NCBI GenBank assembly: GCA_028286245.1
Contig: JAQBRY010000002.1
Location: forward strand, 62,001-126,000
Direction: 5' to 3'
From: Candidatus Saccharimonadota bacterium
Lineage (GTDB): Bacteria > Patescibacteriota > Saccharimonadia > Saccharimonadales > UBA4665
DNA: 64,000 nucleotides
Below the pieces are notes generated by a model, which was given only the letters and a program-made list of their open reading frames with translations, was not told the origin of the DNA and made no database searches. Below, piece by piece: positions 42,356 through 50,864 of the stretch. Every line of letters starts with the position of its first letter. Position 1 is the stretch's first letter. The position numbers were made by a program, and so were the translations under genes.

Positions 42356-42386
42356 ATGATAAGACTTAGAGTGCACTCTAAGTCAA
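42356..42386 (-). promoter_or_regulatory. MerR-type promoter with 19-bp spacer and 22-bp palindrome
   Basis: On the minus strand TTGACT (42381-42386), a 19-bp spacer, TATCAT (42356-42361), six bases, ATG at 42349. A perfect palindrome with arms GACTTAGAGTG/CACTCTAAGTC covers 42363-42384, between and over the two boxes. Overlong spacers with a central dyad are the hallmark of MerR-activated promoters. Confidence 0.9.
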
Positions 42387-42416
42387 GCATTACCTTAAAA
42401 ACAAAATCGATGGCGC

Positions 42417-42938
42417 TTAGATTGAAGGCGTAAGCGCCTTGATCAAGGTTTCGCCGTAGACTCCAGGGTGGAGTTCCCATGCTTCAAGTTCTGGTGGGTC
42501 AAGAGCGACGTACCCACGCCGCGCATAAAACCCTCTGGCAACATGATTTGTGCTGCCTACAACAAGTGACGTATGCGCGTACCCGTCTAGCACTGCACGC
42601 TGTTCGCAGGCATTGAGCAACATTGTACCAGCGCCAAGTACCCGCGCGGCCAGCCTTACATACATATTCCCAATTCTTGAGCTCTCCTGTTTTTGCGATG
42701 TCGTGACCGCACCCACGCATTCACCTGCCCCATCGATTGCCACAAAGCGGCCAACGCTATTCTCTTGCACAACTTTTTTCATGCCCGTAATAAACTTTTG
42801 GCCCGAACCGTATTCAGCTGCATATGCCGGGGTAATACTGTAATTACATGGTGCTTCTGCTACCATCTCCGCCAGCATTCTCCCAAATATCTCAATATGT
42901 TCCACACCCATGTCCACAACTGTTAGCGCCTCTACCAT
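42417..42938 (-). CDS. GNAT-family N-acetyltransferase
   Basis: 173 residues. RFVAIDGAGECVGAVTTSQ, NMYVRLAARVLGAGTMLLNACEQRA (the acetyl-CoA loop in a slightly drifted V-R-x-x-A-R-x-x-G-x-G form) and NHVARGFYARRGYVAL near 130-145 give a complete GNAT domain. TATACT ends seven bases before the ATG. Acceptor unknown. Confidence 0.85.
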   Translation of the reverse strand: MVEALTVVDMGVEHIEIFGRMLAEMVAEAPCNYSITPAYAAEYGSGQKFITGMKKVVQENSVGRFVAIDGAGECVGAVTTSQKQESSRIGNMYVRLAARVLGAGTMLLNACEQRAVLDGYAHTSLVVGSTNHVARGFYARRGYVALDPPELEAWELHPGVYGETLIKALTPSI

Positions 42939-43017
42939 AATGGATAGTATAGCAAGCTATAGTGATCAGTAGCTTAGGATGACAATATTTGGACATAACG
43001 GAGTAAACTGTAGAGAC

Positions 43018-43716
43018 ATGGCTGACAATAATTCTTCTGTACCGACACATTTGGGCTTGATACTTGATGGCAATCGGCGCTGGGCGCGGGCAAATGGCCT
43101 AACGGTTGCTCAAGGCCACCGCCAGGGCTATAAAAACCTTAAAACAGTGGCCCGGGCAGCTATCAAGCACGGGGTACGCTACGTTTCCGCCTACGTCTTT
43201 TCCTCAGAAAACTGGCAACGCGACCGCCAAGAAGTCCGTGACATTATGAATATCCTTCGTTGGGTACTCAAACATGAGGTAAAGGAATTCCACAAAGAAA
43301 ATATCCGCTTGCGAGTGATTGGTTCTAAGGCGAAGTTAGGCTCAGCGCTGATAACAGCAATTCACGACGCCGAAAAAATGACCGAGAACAATAGCCGTGG
43401 CACCATCTTGCTCTGCCTTGATTACAGCGGCCAGCAAGAAATCGTGGACTCCATTAAAAAAATAGCCGCCAGCGGTGTTGCCCCAGAGGATATTAGCGCC
43501 GACATGATCGCCCAGCACTTGTACGCGCCGGATGTGCCCTCCCCCGATCTTATTATTCGTACTTCGGGAGAGCACCGTTTAAGCAACTTTATGCTTTGGG
43601 AATCCAGCTACAGCGAGCTCATGTTTGAAAACAAGTGCTGGCCTGACTTCAACGAAGTTGATCTGGCGAATGCGCTCAGCAAATACGCCCTGCTTGAGCG
43701 TCGCTTCGGCAAATAA
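43018..43716 (+). CDS. uppS: Undecaprenyl diphosphate synthase
   Basis: 232 residues from the ATG at 43018. D17-G18-N19-R20-R21 in LILDGNRRWARANG, AYVFSSENWQR and the C-terminal RTSGEHRLSNFMLWESSYSELMF are the five-region signature of cis-prenyltransferases. It makes the C55 lipid carrier for murein. uppP, which recycles it, follows after 39 bp. TAAACT lies eight bases upstream of the ATG. Confidence 0.94.
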   Translation: MADNNSSVPTHLGLILDGNRRWARANGLTVAQGHRQGYKNLKTVARAAIKHGVRYVSAYVFSSENWQRDRQEVRDIMNILRWVLKHEVKEFHKENIRLRVIGSKAKLGSALITAIHDAEKMTENNSRGTILLCLDYSGQQEIVDSIKKIAASGVAPEDISADMIAQHLYAPDVPSPDLIIRTSGEHRLSNFMLWESSYSELMFENKCWPDFNEVDLANALSKYALLERRFGK

Positions 43717-43755
43717 ACACATGGAGCTCGCGGCCAAATAGGCTACACTGAATAC

Positions 43756-44550
43756 ATGCCAATTTTTATTATTGCCGTTATACTTGGCCTCCTCGAGGGG
43801 ATCACCGAGTTCCTGCCTATTAGCAGTACCGGGCACTTGATTGTTGCCGAAAGAATCCTTGATTTTAAAGATATTAAAGACATTTTTACGGTGGTTATTC
43901 AGCTGGGGGCCATCGCGGCCGTGCTCTGGTTTTACCGGGTTGACCTACTCGATAAAATTCGTGGACTGTTTGCTAAAGAGGCTGCAGCACTGCGTTTCTG
44001 GAAAATTCTTATTATTGGTACCATCCCCGCCGGCGTGGTTGGGCTGCTGTTAAACGACAGCCTTGATAAACTTACTAAGCCGCATGTCATAGCGTGGGCG
44101 TTGATTATTGGTGGTATCATCCTTTGGTTAGTAGACCGCCAGCCCGTCACCCGAGCTGCCAAACCGCGCGTAGAGACGGTTACGGCCCGTCAGGCCCTCT
44201 TAGTGGGTGCCGGGCAGTGTCTAGCCATCATTCCTGGCGTATCGCGCTCTGGGGCGACCATAGTCAGTGGCATTGGTGCCGGCATGGACCGTCCGACTGC
44301 CACGGCACTGTCGTTTTACTTAAGTATTCCCGTCCTTGTGCTCGCGAGCGGGCTTAAATTAGTAAAAAACCCTCAAGCCATCGGTCAGCTGGACGGCGGC
44401 GTTACCGCCCTAATTATCGGCATGATCTGCGCCTTTATTACCGCCCTGCTTAGCATTTCACTGCTGCTGCACTATGTATCCAGGCACAACTTTCGACCCT
44501 TTGCCTACTATCGGGTAGCCCTCGGTATTCTGATACTTATTTTTATGTAG
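43756..44550 (+). CDS. uppP: Undecaprenyl-diphosphatase
   Basis: 264 residues, eight hydrophobic helices. GLLEGITEFLPISSTGHLIV at the start and GQCLAIIPGVSRSGATI in the middle are the two conserved loops of the UppP/BacA phosphatase family. It dephosphorylates the C55 carrier at the membrane and can confer bacitracin tolerance. TACACT ends exactly six bases before the ATG, so it has its own leaderless start besides lying behind uppS. Confidence 0.94.
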   Translation: MPIFIIAVILGLLEGITEFLPISSTGHLIVAERILDFKDIKDIFTVVIQLGAIAAVLWFYRVDLLDKIRGLFAKEAAALRFWKILIIGTIPAGVVGLLLNDSLDKLTKPHVIAWALIIGGIILWLVDRQPVTRAAKPRVETVTARQALLVGAGQCLAIIPGVSRSGATIVSGIGAGMDRPTATALSFYLSIPVLVLASGLKLVKNPQAIGQLDGGVTALIIGMICAFITALLSISLLLHYVSRHNFRPFAYYRVALGILILIFM

Positions 44551-44555
44551 TGTAG

Positions 44556-45995
44556 TTAAGCGCTCAGCGCTTGAAGTTCGTCGGACGACAGCGGGCTAAT
44601 GCGTAGCTTGTGTATTTTGGTGCTTAGAAAGGACTGGAGAATTTTATAGGTATCAAGATCAAAGTGCTTGGGCCGTGATTCCAGCACCGGTTCACAGTAT
44701 TCCTGTTGAACAAGTTCTCCAAGTACACACCATTGGTCAACTACAATTGCTCGCGCCGTGGTAGCCGTAGATTTTTCTTGCAGTAAGATGGGGCCCTTAT
44801 ACGGCCAAGATTGGATGCGCTGACGGTCAAAGGCCCGGAGCAGACGTTGATTGTAATTGTCAGCCAGCTCTTCGTTATTACAGGCACCCTTGCACTTGTG
44901 TAACTGCCGCCAAAAGCAGGCGCCGCTGGACTTTTCCATACCCATAAGCTTTGGGCACAGCTCATAATCACGAGCCAGTGTCATGAGCGCTTCCTTGGCT
45001 CGGGATCGGCGCGGGTACACGGCTAAAATTTGCTGAGCATCGGCCGGATCGATTGTACTGGCTTCTTCCACGGCTACAGTGATATAGCCGCCTTCACTCA
45101 GGGACTGCTTGACCAGGCTAAGCTTGGCAGTACGGCGGAGTTGCCGGTTATACAGTGGCTGAAGGTCCTTAACGAGTTGCGACTCCAGTAGCAAGGCAGC
45201 GAGTTCACCGTCAGTCTCTATGGCGCGAATATTCTCAATAGTTTGCGATATTTTAAACTCCTTAGTCTCGGCGTGATCGCGGCTAAAGTGGCTGAGGACA
45301 CGTTTTTTAATAGTTACGCTTTTACCAACGTAGAGCGGACGACCAACGGCGTCTTCGAAGATATACACGCCAGGGCCCTCGGGTAGGTTACGCACCAATT
45401 CCGGCTGCAAACTTTTGGGCAAAGCCGGTTGCTTAATTTGCTTACTAACCGCCGCTTCAACTTGCTCCGGTGGGTAGTGTTTACGGACGTACTGAATAAA
45501 TTGCCAAAGTACGGCTGCGTCGTCGTAGGCGCGGTGGCGATTGGAAAAGGTAAAACCGTGACGGCGTATAACATCTTCTAGCTTGTGGCTGCGCTCGTGT
45601 GGATACAGGGCACGTGATAGCTTTACCGTGCATAATTGTTTGGGCAGGAATTGCATGCCAAGCCGTCCAAACTCCTGCTTAAGGAACGAGTAGTCAAAAC
45701 GGACATTATGGGCCACAAACACAGCGTCTTTAAGTACGGCCTGTAGCTCGTCGGCTATTTGATCAAATGTGGGGGCGCCCCGTAAATCTCCTTCGGTAAT
45801 TCCGGTGAGGTTAGTGATGTAATAGGGCAGCGGCGCTTCCGGATCGACCAGGGAGCGAAACGACTGCACCACAATTCCCTGCTCTACGCGTATAGCCGCT
45901 ACCTCCACAATGCGGCCACGCACATGGTCGAGCCCATTAGTTTCGATATCTACAAAAACTAATGGTGCGTCAAGAATTGATTCCCCAAAAGACAT
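44556..45995 (-). CDS. DEDD exonuclease - GIY-YIG (UvrC-like) fusion
   Basis: 479 residues from the ATG at 45995, seven bases after TATAAT. Residues 11-175: DnaQ-type exonuclease with D16/E18 in VFVDIETNG, HNVRFDYSFL and HRAYDDAAVLW. Residues about 205-290: GIY-YIG endonuclease with GPGVYIFEDAVGRPLYVGKS. The rest follows the UvrC middle region including an iron-sulfur-like cysteine set (C..C...C..C in YELCPKLMG...GACFWRQLHKCKGACNN). This architecture is known from actinobacterial repair proteins. It probably acts in nucleotide excision or a related repair step. Confidence 0.9.
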   Translation of the reverse strand: MSFGESILDAPLVFVDIETNGLDHVRGRIVEVAAIRVEQGIVVQSFRSLVDPEAPLPYYITNLTGITEGDLRGAPTFDQIADELQAVLKDAVFVAHNVRFDYSFLKQEFGRLGMQFLPKQLCTVKLSRALYPHERSHKLEDVIRRHGFTFSNRHRAYDDAAVLWQFIQYVRKHYPPEQVEAAVSKQIKQPALPKSLQPELVRNLPEGPGVYIFEDAVGRPLYVGKSVTIKKRVLSHFSRDHAETKEFKISQTIENIRAIETDGELAALLLESQLVKDLQPLYNRQLRRTAKLSLVKQSLSEGGYITVAVEEASTIDPADAQQILAVYPRRSRAKEALMTLARDYELCPKLMGMEKSSGACFWRQLHKCKGACNNEELADNYNQRLLRAFDRQRIQSWPYKGPILLQEKSTATTARAIVVDQWCVLGELVQQEYCEPVLESRPKHFDLDTYKILQSFLSTKIHKLRISPLSSDELQALSA

Positions 45996-46036
45996 TACTC
46001 CTATTATAGCGCTTATGCGCAAGCGCAGATACCAAT

Positions 46037-46063
46037 ATAAAACCTCCCCAGGGGGAGGTTTTA
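46037..46063. terminator. Terminator hairpin
   Basis: ATAAAACCTCCCC and GGGGAGGTTTTAT form an almost perfect 13-bp stem between the exonuclease gene start and the end of the membrane-protein gene at 46083-46349. It can terminate the latter on the minus strand. Confidence 0.85.
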
Positions 46064-46082
46064 TGTGCTAAAGTCGCTAAAA

Positions 46083-46349
46083 TTAAACAGTGTGGTGGCG
46101 ATTTGAGGTAGTAGCGTTGAGAATTGCTACTAATATAATCGATCCGACTAATGACCAGAACAAACCCGTCCAGTCAAATGCTAAGTACGATTTATCGGCG
46201 CCGGTAATGAGACGAGCGATAAAGCTCCCAATAAATGACCCTACAATGCCAATGATAATACTGCCGAGCACACCGCTGTCACGAGACATGAGCCGACTTG
46301 CTATTAGACCTACCAAACCACCTAAGATAATCATTACAATAATACTCAT
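46083..46349 (-). CDS. GlsB/YeaQ/YmgE-family membrane protein
   Basis: 88 residues in three hydrophobic helices with the glycine pattern IILGGLVGLIASRLM...GVLGSIIIGIVGSFIGSFIA typical of transglycosylase-associated/GlsB stress proteins. AAAGGAG lies seven bases before the ATG. The family is induced by envelope stress; its mechanism is unknown. Confidence 0.88.
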   Translation of the reverse strand: MSIIVMIILGGLVGLIASRLMSRDSGVLGSIIIGIVGSFIGSFIARLITGADKSYLAFDWTGLFWSLVGSIILVAILNATTSNRHHTV

Positions 46350-46516
46350 TGCAAACTCCTTTGTTAATTATTCTAATAATAGGCGCTGCCTCAAAGGGCT
46401 ACTATGAGTTTTTTTACACCTTAGCTAAGCATAAAAGGTGTAAATAATCTCACTGCGTAATTTGGCTCACACTCGTACACTTTTAAGTAAGGCAACGTAA
46501 GTACAAGGAGACATGC

Positions 46517-46669
46517 ATGGAATTACCCGAAAATACAGTGCGCAAACAGGCAATTACTGGTGAAGGTGTGCCATCTACCGTTAAAGATCGTCGTTCAGTG
46601 CTTAATAATCGGCGGCTTTTAAACTTACGCAAACCACCCGTTGAACGAGAAGAGACAGATTTAACCTAG
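46517..46669 (+). CDS. Small basic protein, 50 residues
   Basis: A strong AAGGAG lies six bases before the ATG at 46517. The protein MELPENTVRKQAITGEGV... continues with KDRRSVLNNRRLLNLRKPPVEREE and ends with TDLT; it has nine arginines and no membrane segment. The stop overlaps the end of the convergent dfrA by four bases. It is too short for most gene callers. No family recognised. Confidence 0.65.
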   Translation: MELPENTVRKQAITGEGVPSTVKDRRSVLNNRRLLNLRKPPVEREETDLT

Positions 46670-47139
46670 CTGCGAGTGTATACGGCTTGCGTAAACTGTA
46701 CGCTGTTTTCGATAAGAGGTTGCGTCTCCGAAGTCTTTATAAATTTTGACATGTCTAACGCTGGGAAAAATACATCACAGGCAAAGTCAGCTGCAATGTG
46801 AGTAATATAGATTTCTTGAGCGTATTGCAGGGCTTGTTCGTACACCTCACCGCCACCGGCTATCCAGACATCTGACTGGAGGTTCTTAAGATAGGCGTCT
46901 AAATCGTTTACTACGGTGGCACCCGGAATTTTAGCGGCTGAACGAGTAACGATAATTGTATGGCGATTTACAAACAAATGGCCAATCGCATCATAGGTTT
47001 TACGGCCCATTACTACCTGCCCGCCGTAGCGTAGGGTTTGAGTCCGAAAGTAGGCTAAGTCGCTTGGTAAATCCCAGGGTTGCTGCCCATTTTTAGCTAT
47101 GCCCCACTTACTGTCGACCGCTACGATTATTCGTATCAT
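46666..47139 (-). CDS. dfrA: Dihydrofolate reductase
   Basis: 157 residues. IIVAVDSKWGIAKNGQQPWDLPSDLAYFRTQT has the substrate-site W and D, VVMGRKTYDAIG the NADPH site and IAGGGEVYEQAL the second nucleotide loop. The ATG shares its A with the last base of the folC stop (TAATG). It regenerates tetrahydrofolate. Confidence 0.94.
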   Translation of the reverse strand: MIRIIVAVDSKWGIAKNGQQPWDLPSDLAYFRTQTLRYGGQVVMGRKTYDAIGHLFVNRHTIIVTRSAAKIPGATVVNDLDAYLKNLQSDVWIAGGGEVYEQALQYAQEIYITHIAADFACDVFFPALDMSKFIKTSETQPLIENSVQFTQAVYTRS

Positions 47140-48407
47140 TATTGCTTGCCGGTTAGGGTGCGGATAGAGGGGCGCACTTGATGTAAAAGGAAGAATGACC
47201 CGCAGATAACAACAGTATTATTAGGAGCTTCCAAGGCTTTGTTAAGAGCACCAAGTGGCGTGGTTTGGTACAGGACTGTTGGGGCAAGGCCATTACACAG
47301 TTCCGCTAGTTCAGCGGCCGGCATCGATCGCTGTTCCATGTCTTGTTGCACAATAAACTCGGTAGCAATAATTGTTTCACAGATTCCATCGAGACACTTA
47401 AGAGTTTCCGGAATATCCTTGTCTTCTTTAAAGCTAATGACGGCTGTTACTTTTTGTTGGCCCAGTATTTCACGGAGGCTGGAAATTAAGGCGGCCATTT
47501 TTTGCGGATTGTGGGCACCGTCCATAATGATGGTTTTATCCTGCACCTGCACTATATCCATACGGCCGGGAATATAAGTTTTTTGTGTGACCAGCCAGTC
47601 ATCAGCACTCATAGGGCGCAAGTTGTCACGGTGCGCAAGGTAACTGTAGGCTCGCGCGGCCAGCTGCCAGTTTCTACGCTGGAAGGCCGGCAGGTGCACG
47701 CTCTCGCCCTGGACCGCATTGTAGGCAGAGGCGTACAAAGTAGCCGACTGCTCGGCAGCACGACTAGCTATTTCAACGTCAACTTCTGGGCCCTGCGTAT
47801 AACAAAAAACATGGTTCCCGGGCATAATAATACCCGCTTTTTGGGACGCAATTTCGCTCAGGCTGTGCCCGAGAATTGCGGCGTGATCAATGCCGATGTC
47901 CGTAATAACGCACACCTTGTCTTCCCGGTTTATAACGTTAGTGCCGTCAAGCAGGCCGCCGAGCCCCACTTCTATTACCGCATAATCAACCGCCTGGCGC
48001 TCAAAGTACCAAAAGGCGAAGGCAACGAGTAGCTCAAAATAACTAGGCTGGATATCCAGCTCAATTAGCAGTGTGTGGAATTCGCTAAAGGCTTGGCAAT
48101 ATTCCTGCTCCGGGACGGGTTCAAGATTAATTTGCAGGCGCTCATTAACTTCGTCTAAATGCGGTGAAACCGTCAGTCCTACCTTGTAGCCCATCTGCCC
48201 GAGCATGGCCGCCGTGTAGTAGCTTGTAGAGGTTTTGCCAGAGGTACCGGCCACGTGGACTATCTTTAGGGCGTTTTGCGGATTGCCAAGCGCCGCCATG
48301 AGGTTTGTCATGCGCTCAAGTTTATACGGGGTCCTACTCGGGGGCGAAGCTTGCACATATCTTGCCAGTGCGGCACGGACTTCTTCAAAGCTATTATAGG
48401 TCTTCAC
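47139..48407 (-). CDS. folC: Folylpolyglutamate/dihydrofolate synthase
   Basis: 422 residues from GTG at 48407, seven bases after AAAGGA; the longer frame to 48494 runs through the tRNA-Arg gene and is rejected. P-loop HVAGTSGKTST at 51-61, ERLQINLEPV, VIEVGLGGLLDGTNVI and the C-terminal DGAHNPQKM are FolC hallmarks. It precedes dfrA in a two-gene folate operon. With folD at 30 kb, part of the folate cycle is covered, but no folate-synthesis genes such as folP are seen here. Confidence 0.92.
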   Translation of the reverse strand: MKTYNSFEEVRAALARYVQASPPSRTPYKLERMTNLMAALGNPQNALKIVHVAGTSGKTSTSYYTAAMLGQMGYKVGLTVSPHLDEVNERLQINLEPVPEQEYCQAFSEFHTLLIELDIQPSYFELLVAFAFWYFERQAVDYAVIEVGLGGLLDGTNVINREDKVCVITDIGIDHAAILGHSLSEIASQKAGIIMPGNHVFCYTQGPEVDVEIASRAAEQSATLYASAYNAVQGESVHLPAFQRRNWQLAARAYSYLAHRDNLRPMSADDWLVTQKTYIPGRMDIVQVQDKTIIMDGAHNPQKMAALISSLREILGQQKVTAVISFKEDKDIPETLKCLDGICETIIATEFIVQQDMEQRSMPAAELAELCNGLAPTVLYQTTPLGALNKALEAPNNTVVICGSFFLLHQVRPSIRTLTGKQ

Positions 48408-48451
48408 TATCGTTCCTTTTCTTTCTCTGTTAAGATAGTATACGTTATCAC

Positions 48452-48528
48452 GCACCCGTAGCTCAGCTGGATAGAGTACTTGGCTTCGAACCAAGGGGTC
48501 GTAGGTTCGAATCCTGCCGGGTGCACCA
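48452..48528 (+). tRNA. trnR: tRNA-Arg (TCG), CCA encoded
   Basis: Acceptor GCACCCG/CGGGTGC, D-arm TAGCTCAGCTGGATAGAGT, anticodon stem CTTGG/CCAAG with loop CTTCGAA giving TCG, T-arm with GTTCGAATC, discriminator A and CCA at the end. It lies head to head with folC. Confidence 0.96.
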
Positions 48529-48566
48529 CGATTTACAAATATCAGTCAATATGATATGGTATATTT

Positions 48567-48833
48567 ATGTCAAATCCAGAACAAGAACGAATCAGAAATC
48601 TTCGCATTACATCAGTATTTCATCTAGGTTCTTCGGCACTAATAGGGGCAGCTTCCTACCTTAAATTGGAGCATGCATCGACTGTGCAAGACAGGATAAT
48701 TGGAACAGGCTTTGGGACAGCGGCTGCCTGTTTTCTCGGGGCATCAGGCTTAGCTATCTATAATTCACTGCATCACTCTCAAGAAGACCAAAATGCCAGG
48801 CTTCAACATACTAATGAAGAACTAGGAAACTAG
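48567..48833 (+). CDS. Small membrane protein, unknown
   Basis: 88 residues with two hydrophobic segments (VFHLGSSALIGAASYL and IIGTGFGTAAACFLGASGLAIY) between charged ends. TATGGT ends six bases before the ATG, 38 bp after the tRNA-Arg. No family recognised. Confidence 0.65.
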   Translation: MSNPEQERIRNLRITSVFHLGSSALIGAASYLKLEHASTVQDRIIGTGFGTAAACFLGASGLAIYNSLHHSQEDQNARLQHTNEELGN

Positions 48834-48989
48834 TTCTTTTTATTTTGTAGCACAAAGAGAGACCGGCGGCCCCGTTTCGTCTGCCTACGGTCATTTACAA
48901 GTATTTGTGCCAGCAGAAGAATATACGCTTCTTGCAAATCGTGATTAAGGGTAGATAATAAAACAAACACCTAATGCAATGGAGTTACT

Positions 48990-50126
48990 ATGTCTATCCA
49001 AACAACTGAAGCAGCACTAACATGGGAACAGCTAACACCGGATTACATGGAAGCGAGCGGATTACACCATGTAGTTGTAGAGGGGATGAAACAGCTGTTT
49101 GATTCCAGGCAGGAGCTCGACGCTACACAGCGCGCTGCTGAGGCCGCTTTCGATGCCGCTGGACTGCCAGCACTCCATAACTTAGGCATAATGGAGAGCA
49201 TGGATAGTCCTCGAACTCGTGTCAGGGATGCGCTAACACGAGATTACGAAACATCGAGGTATCCGTATGATCTAGGTAAAGACGTGCATACAAGGCAACC
49301 AAGCCTACTTCAGGCTCTGGTTAATCCGCGCTTTATCAGGGGAGCGAGTGCGACCAAAATGATGGAGCGGCTCACTGCTGCCAGTCAATTGCTTGAATTC
49401 AGCGATAGCTTGCAGCCCTCAACACCTGTTCTTACGGCTGAACCCGGCGGCTTTACCACCTACATGTTCATGCAAGCAGGTCGTTCCGATGGAACTCCAG
49501 TGAGCGTCACAAGTGGCCTGGAGTCTGAGGATATCCGACATGGATACCAAATTAAACTTGAAAGCGAGGCAGTAACTGCAACTGTACCAAGCTTTGCTAC
49601 TAGCCTTCCAAAACAATCAACTTCACCAGAAAATACTATTGCACGAGAACATTTTCCTGTGTTAGGTTCAATGGCGATCGTCCATACGCCAGATCAAATT
49701 CACAGCCGGCTGGATCTAACTAATCCGCGTAGTGCTCTACTCTCCAAACACTTGTTTGTAAGCGGGGAAGAATCAATTGTTGCTTTGGCAAGCGCGCTTG
49801 CAGCAATGCCAGAGTCTTCGAGGGATCATGGATGGGCGGGTTATGGAGTTGACCACACGCGGCTCGAAACTGCTGTACGCAGCGGCTTACTGCTTCTAAA
49901 AGTAGCGGCGACAGCAATAGGCATTGATGTGGAATCAGATATGGCCGTCAGAACTAGAATGGATGATTGGCGAGTTATGCAGGCCAAATTAAGCGTTGAG
50001 GACACTTCAGCAGAGTTCCCCGAACAACTCAAGCCAAGTTTTGTGCCATGGCGTCGTTATAGTGACCCGTCCTCAGCAGATGCAAAAAAGTTTATAGCAT
50101 ACCTAGGCCAAGCACTAGAAGTGTAG
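48990..50126 (+). CDS. Hypothetical protein, first of a gene pair
   Basis: 378 residues, soluble. A GGAG site precedes the ATG. The N-terminal 150 residues are helical; a beta-rich region (VLTAEPGGFTTYMFMQAGRSDGTPVSVTSGLESEDIRHGYQIKL) follows, then helices. I recognise no family. The next gene starts ten bases after its stop, so the two form an operon. 48834-48989 holds no gene. Confidence 0.65.
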   Translation: MSIQTTEAALTWEQLTPDYMEASGLHHVVVEGMKQLFDSRQELDATQRAAEAAFDAAGLPALHNLGIMESMDSPRTRVRDALTRDYETSRYPYDLGKDVHTRQPSLLQALVNPRFIRGASATKMMERLTAASQLLEFSDSLQPSTPVLTAEPGGFTTYMFMQAGRSDGTPVSVTSGLESEDIRHGYQIKLESEAVTATVPSFATSLPKQSTSPENTIAREHFPVLGSMAIVHTPDQIHSRLDLTNPRSALLSKHLFVSGEESIVALASALAAMPESSRDHGWAGYGVDHTRLETAVRSGLLLLKVAATAIGIDVESDMAVRTRMDDWRVMQAKLSVEDTSAEFPEQLKPSFVPWRRYSDPSSADAKKFIAYLGQALEV

Positions 50127-50136
50127 TGATTAAACT

Positions 50137-50775
50137 ATGAAGGAGGCTTTGAGTTTTGAGCAAAAAGTCCAAGGTCTAGTTGCGTATCACAAGGTATTAC
50201 TCGATATCGATCCGCATCACAAAGGCCATATCGAAGTAGCAAATCCGGAATTCTTTAGCAAGCTCGGAGCTCCTTCTGTCAGTAGTTCGTTGGCCAAAGC
50301 GCGGCATAGTGTGTTGTCCTATCTGGAAAATCACGGACGCCAAGAATATGATGTGCGGGGATTTGCGGCAATGGATCTTCGTGAGGACACCGAGGAGATA
50401 AGGAAGCAAAGGGCTGATGTCCTCTCGGTAATGACGGCTCCGCTCGATCAGTTAACTCGTGAAGAGCGTGGTAAACGAATTTCTGGGGTGCTCGCCGGAA
50501 TTGTAGAAGGCCAGACTCTACATGTATCGGAGTACGATTCCCACCAAGGCTGCTATCAATCCGCCCAGGAAATAGCCGCCGATACGAGCCGTCCACTCTT
50601 TGGTTTGTTCGTAAGTGGCCTCATTACGGAGCGTGTACTAACGATACAATATGATAATCCCGTTACGCTCGCACCAGGAAATAATGTCATAGTAGGCAAC
50701 CAGCTTGTCGGCATCGACATACACGCATTATTCTGGGCAAGACAACAAAAGCTAGTTATGAATACGGCCACATAG
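50137..50775 (+). CDS. Hypothetical protein, second of a gene pair
   Basis: 212 residues, soluble, no recognised family. A helical N-terminal half (KALSF-type start, then LAKARHSVLSYLENHGRQEYDV) and a beta-rich C-terminal half (LHVSEYDSHQGCYQSAQEIAADTSRPLFGLFVSG). It depends on the upstream gene for transcription. The pair may encode subunits of one complex. Confidence 0.6.
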   Translation: MKEALSFEQKVQGLVAYHKVLLDIDPHHKGHIEVANPEFFSKLGAPSVSSSLAKARHSVLSYLENHGRQEYDVRGFAAMDLREDTEEIRKQRADVLSVMTAPLDQLTREERGKRISGVLAGIVEGQTLHVSEYDSHQGCYQSAQEIAADTSRPLFGLFVSGLITERVLTIQYDNPVTLAPGNNVIVGNQLVGIDIHALFWARQQKLVMNTAT

Positions 50776-50864
50776 CACTTTTGGAAAGTACTATTAATTT
50801 CATATTGCGGATGTAGTGAGATGGTATATGCTCACGCCTTATGCGTGCCGCAAGGCATAAAGAC

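Noticed and set aside
48408-48494. N-terminal extension of folC
   Set aside because: It would run through the promoter and the opposite-strand tRNA-Arg; GTG at 48407 has the ribosome site.
50776-50864. tRNA-like or small RNA after the gene pair
   Set aside because: A TTATGC/GCATAA stem is present, but no cloverleaf and no terminator T run.
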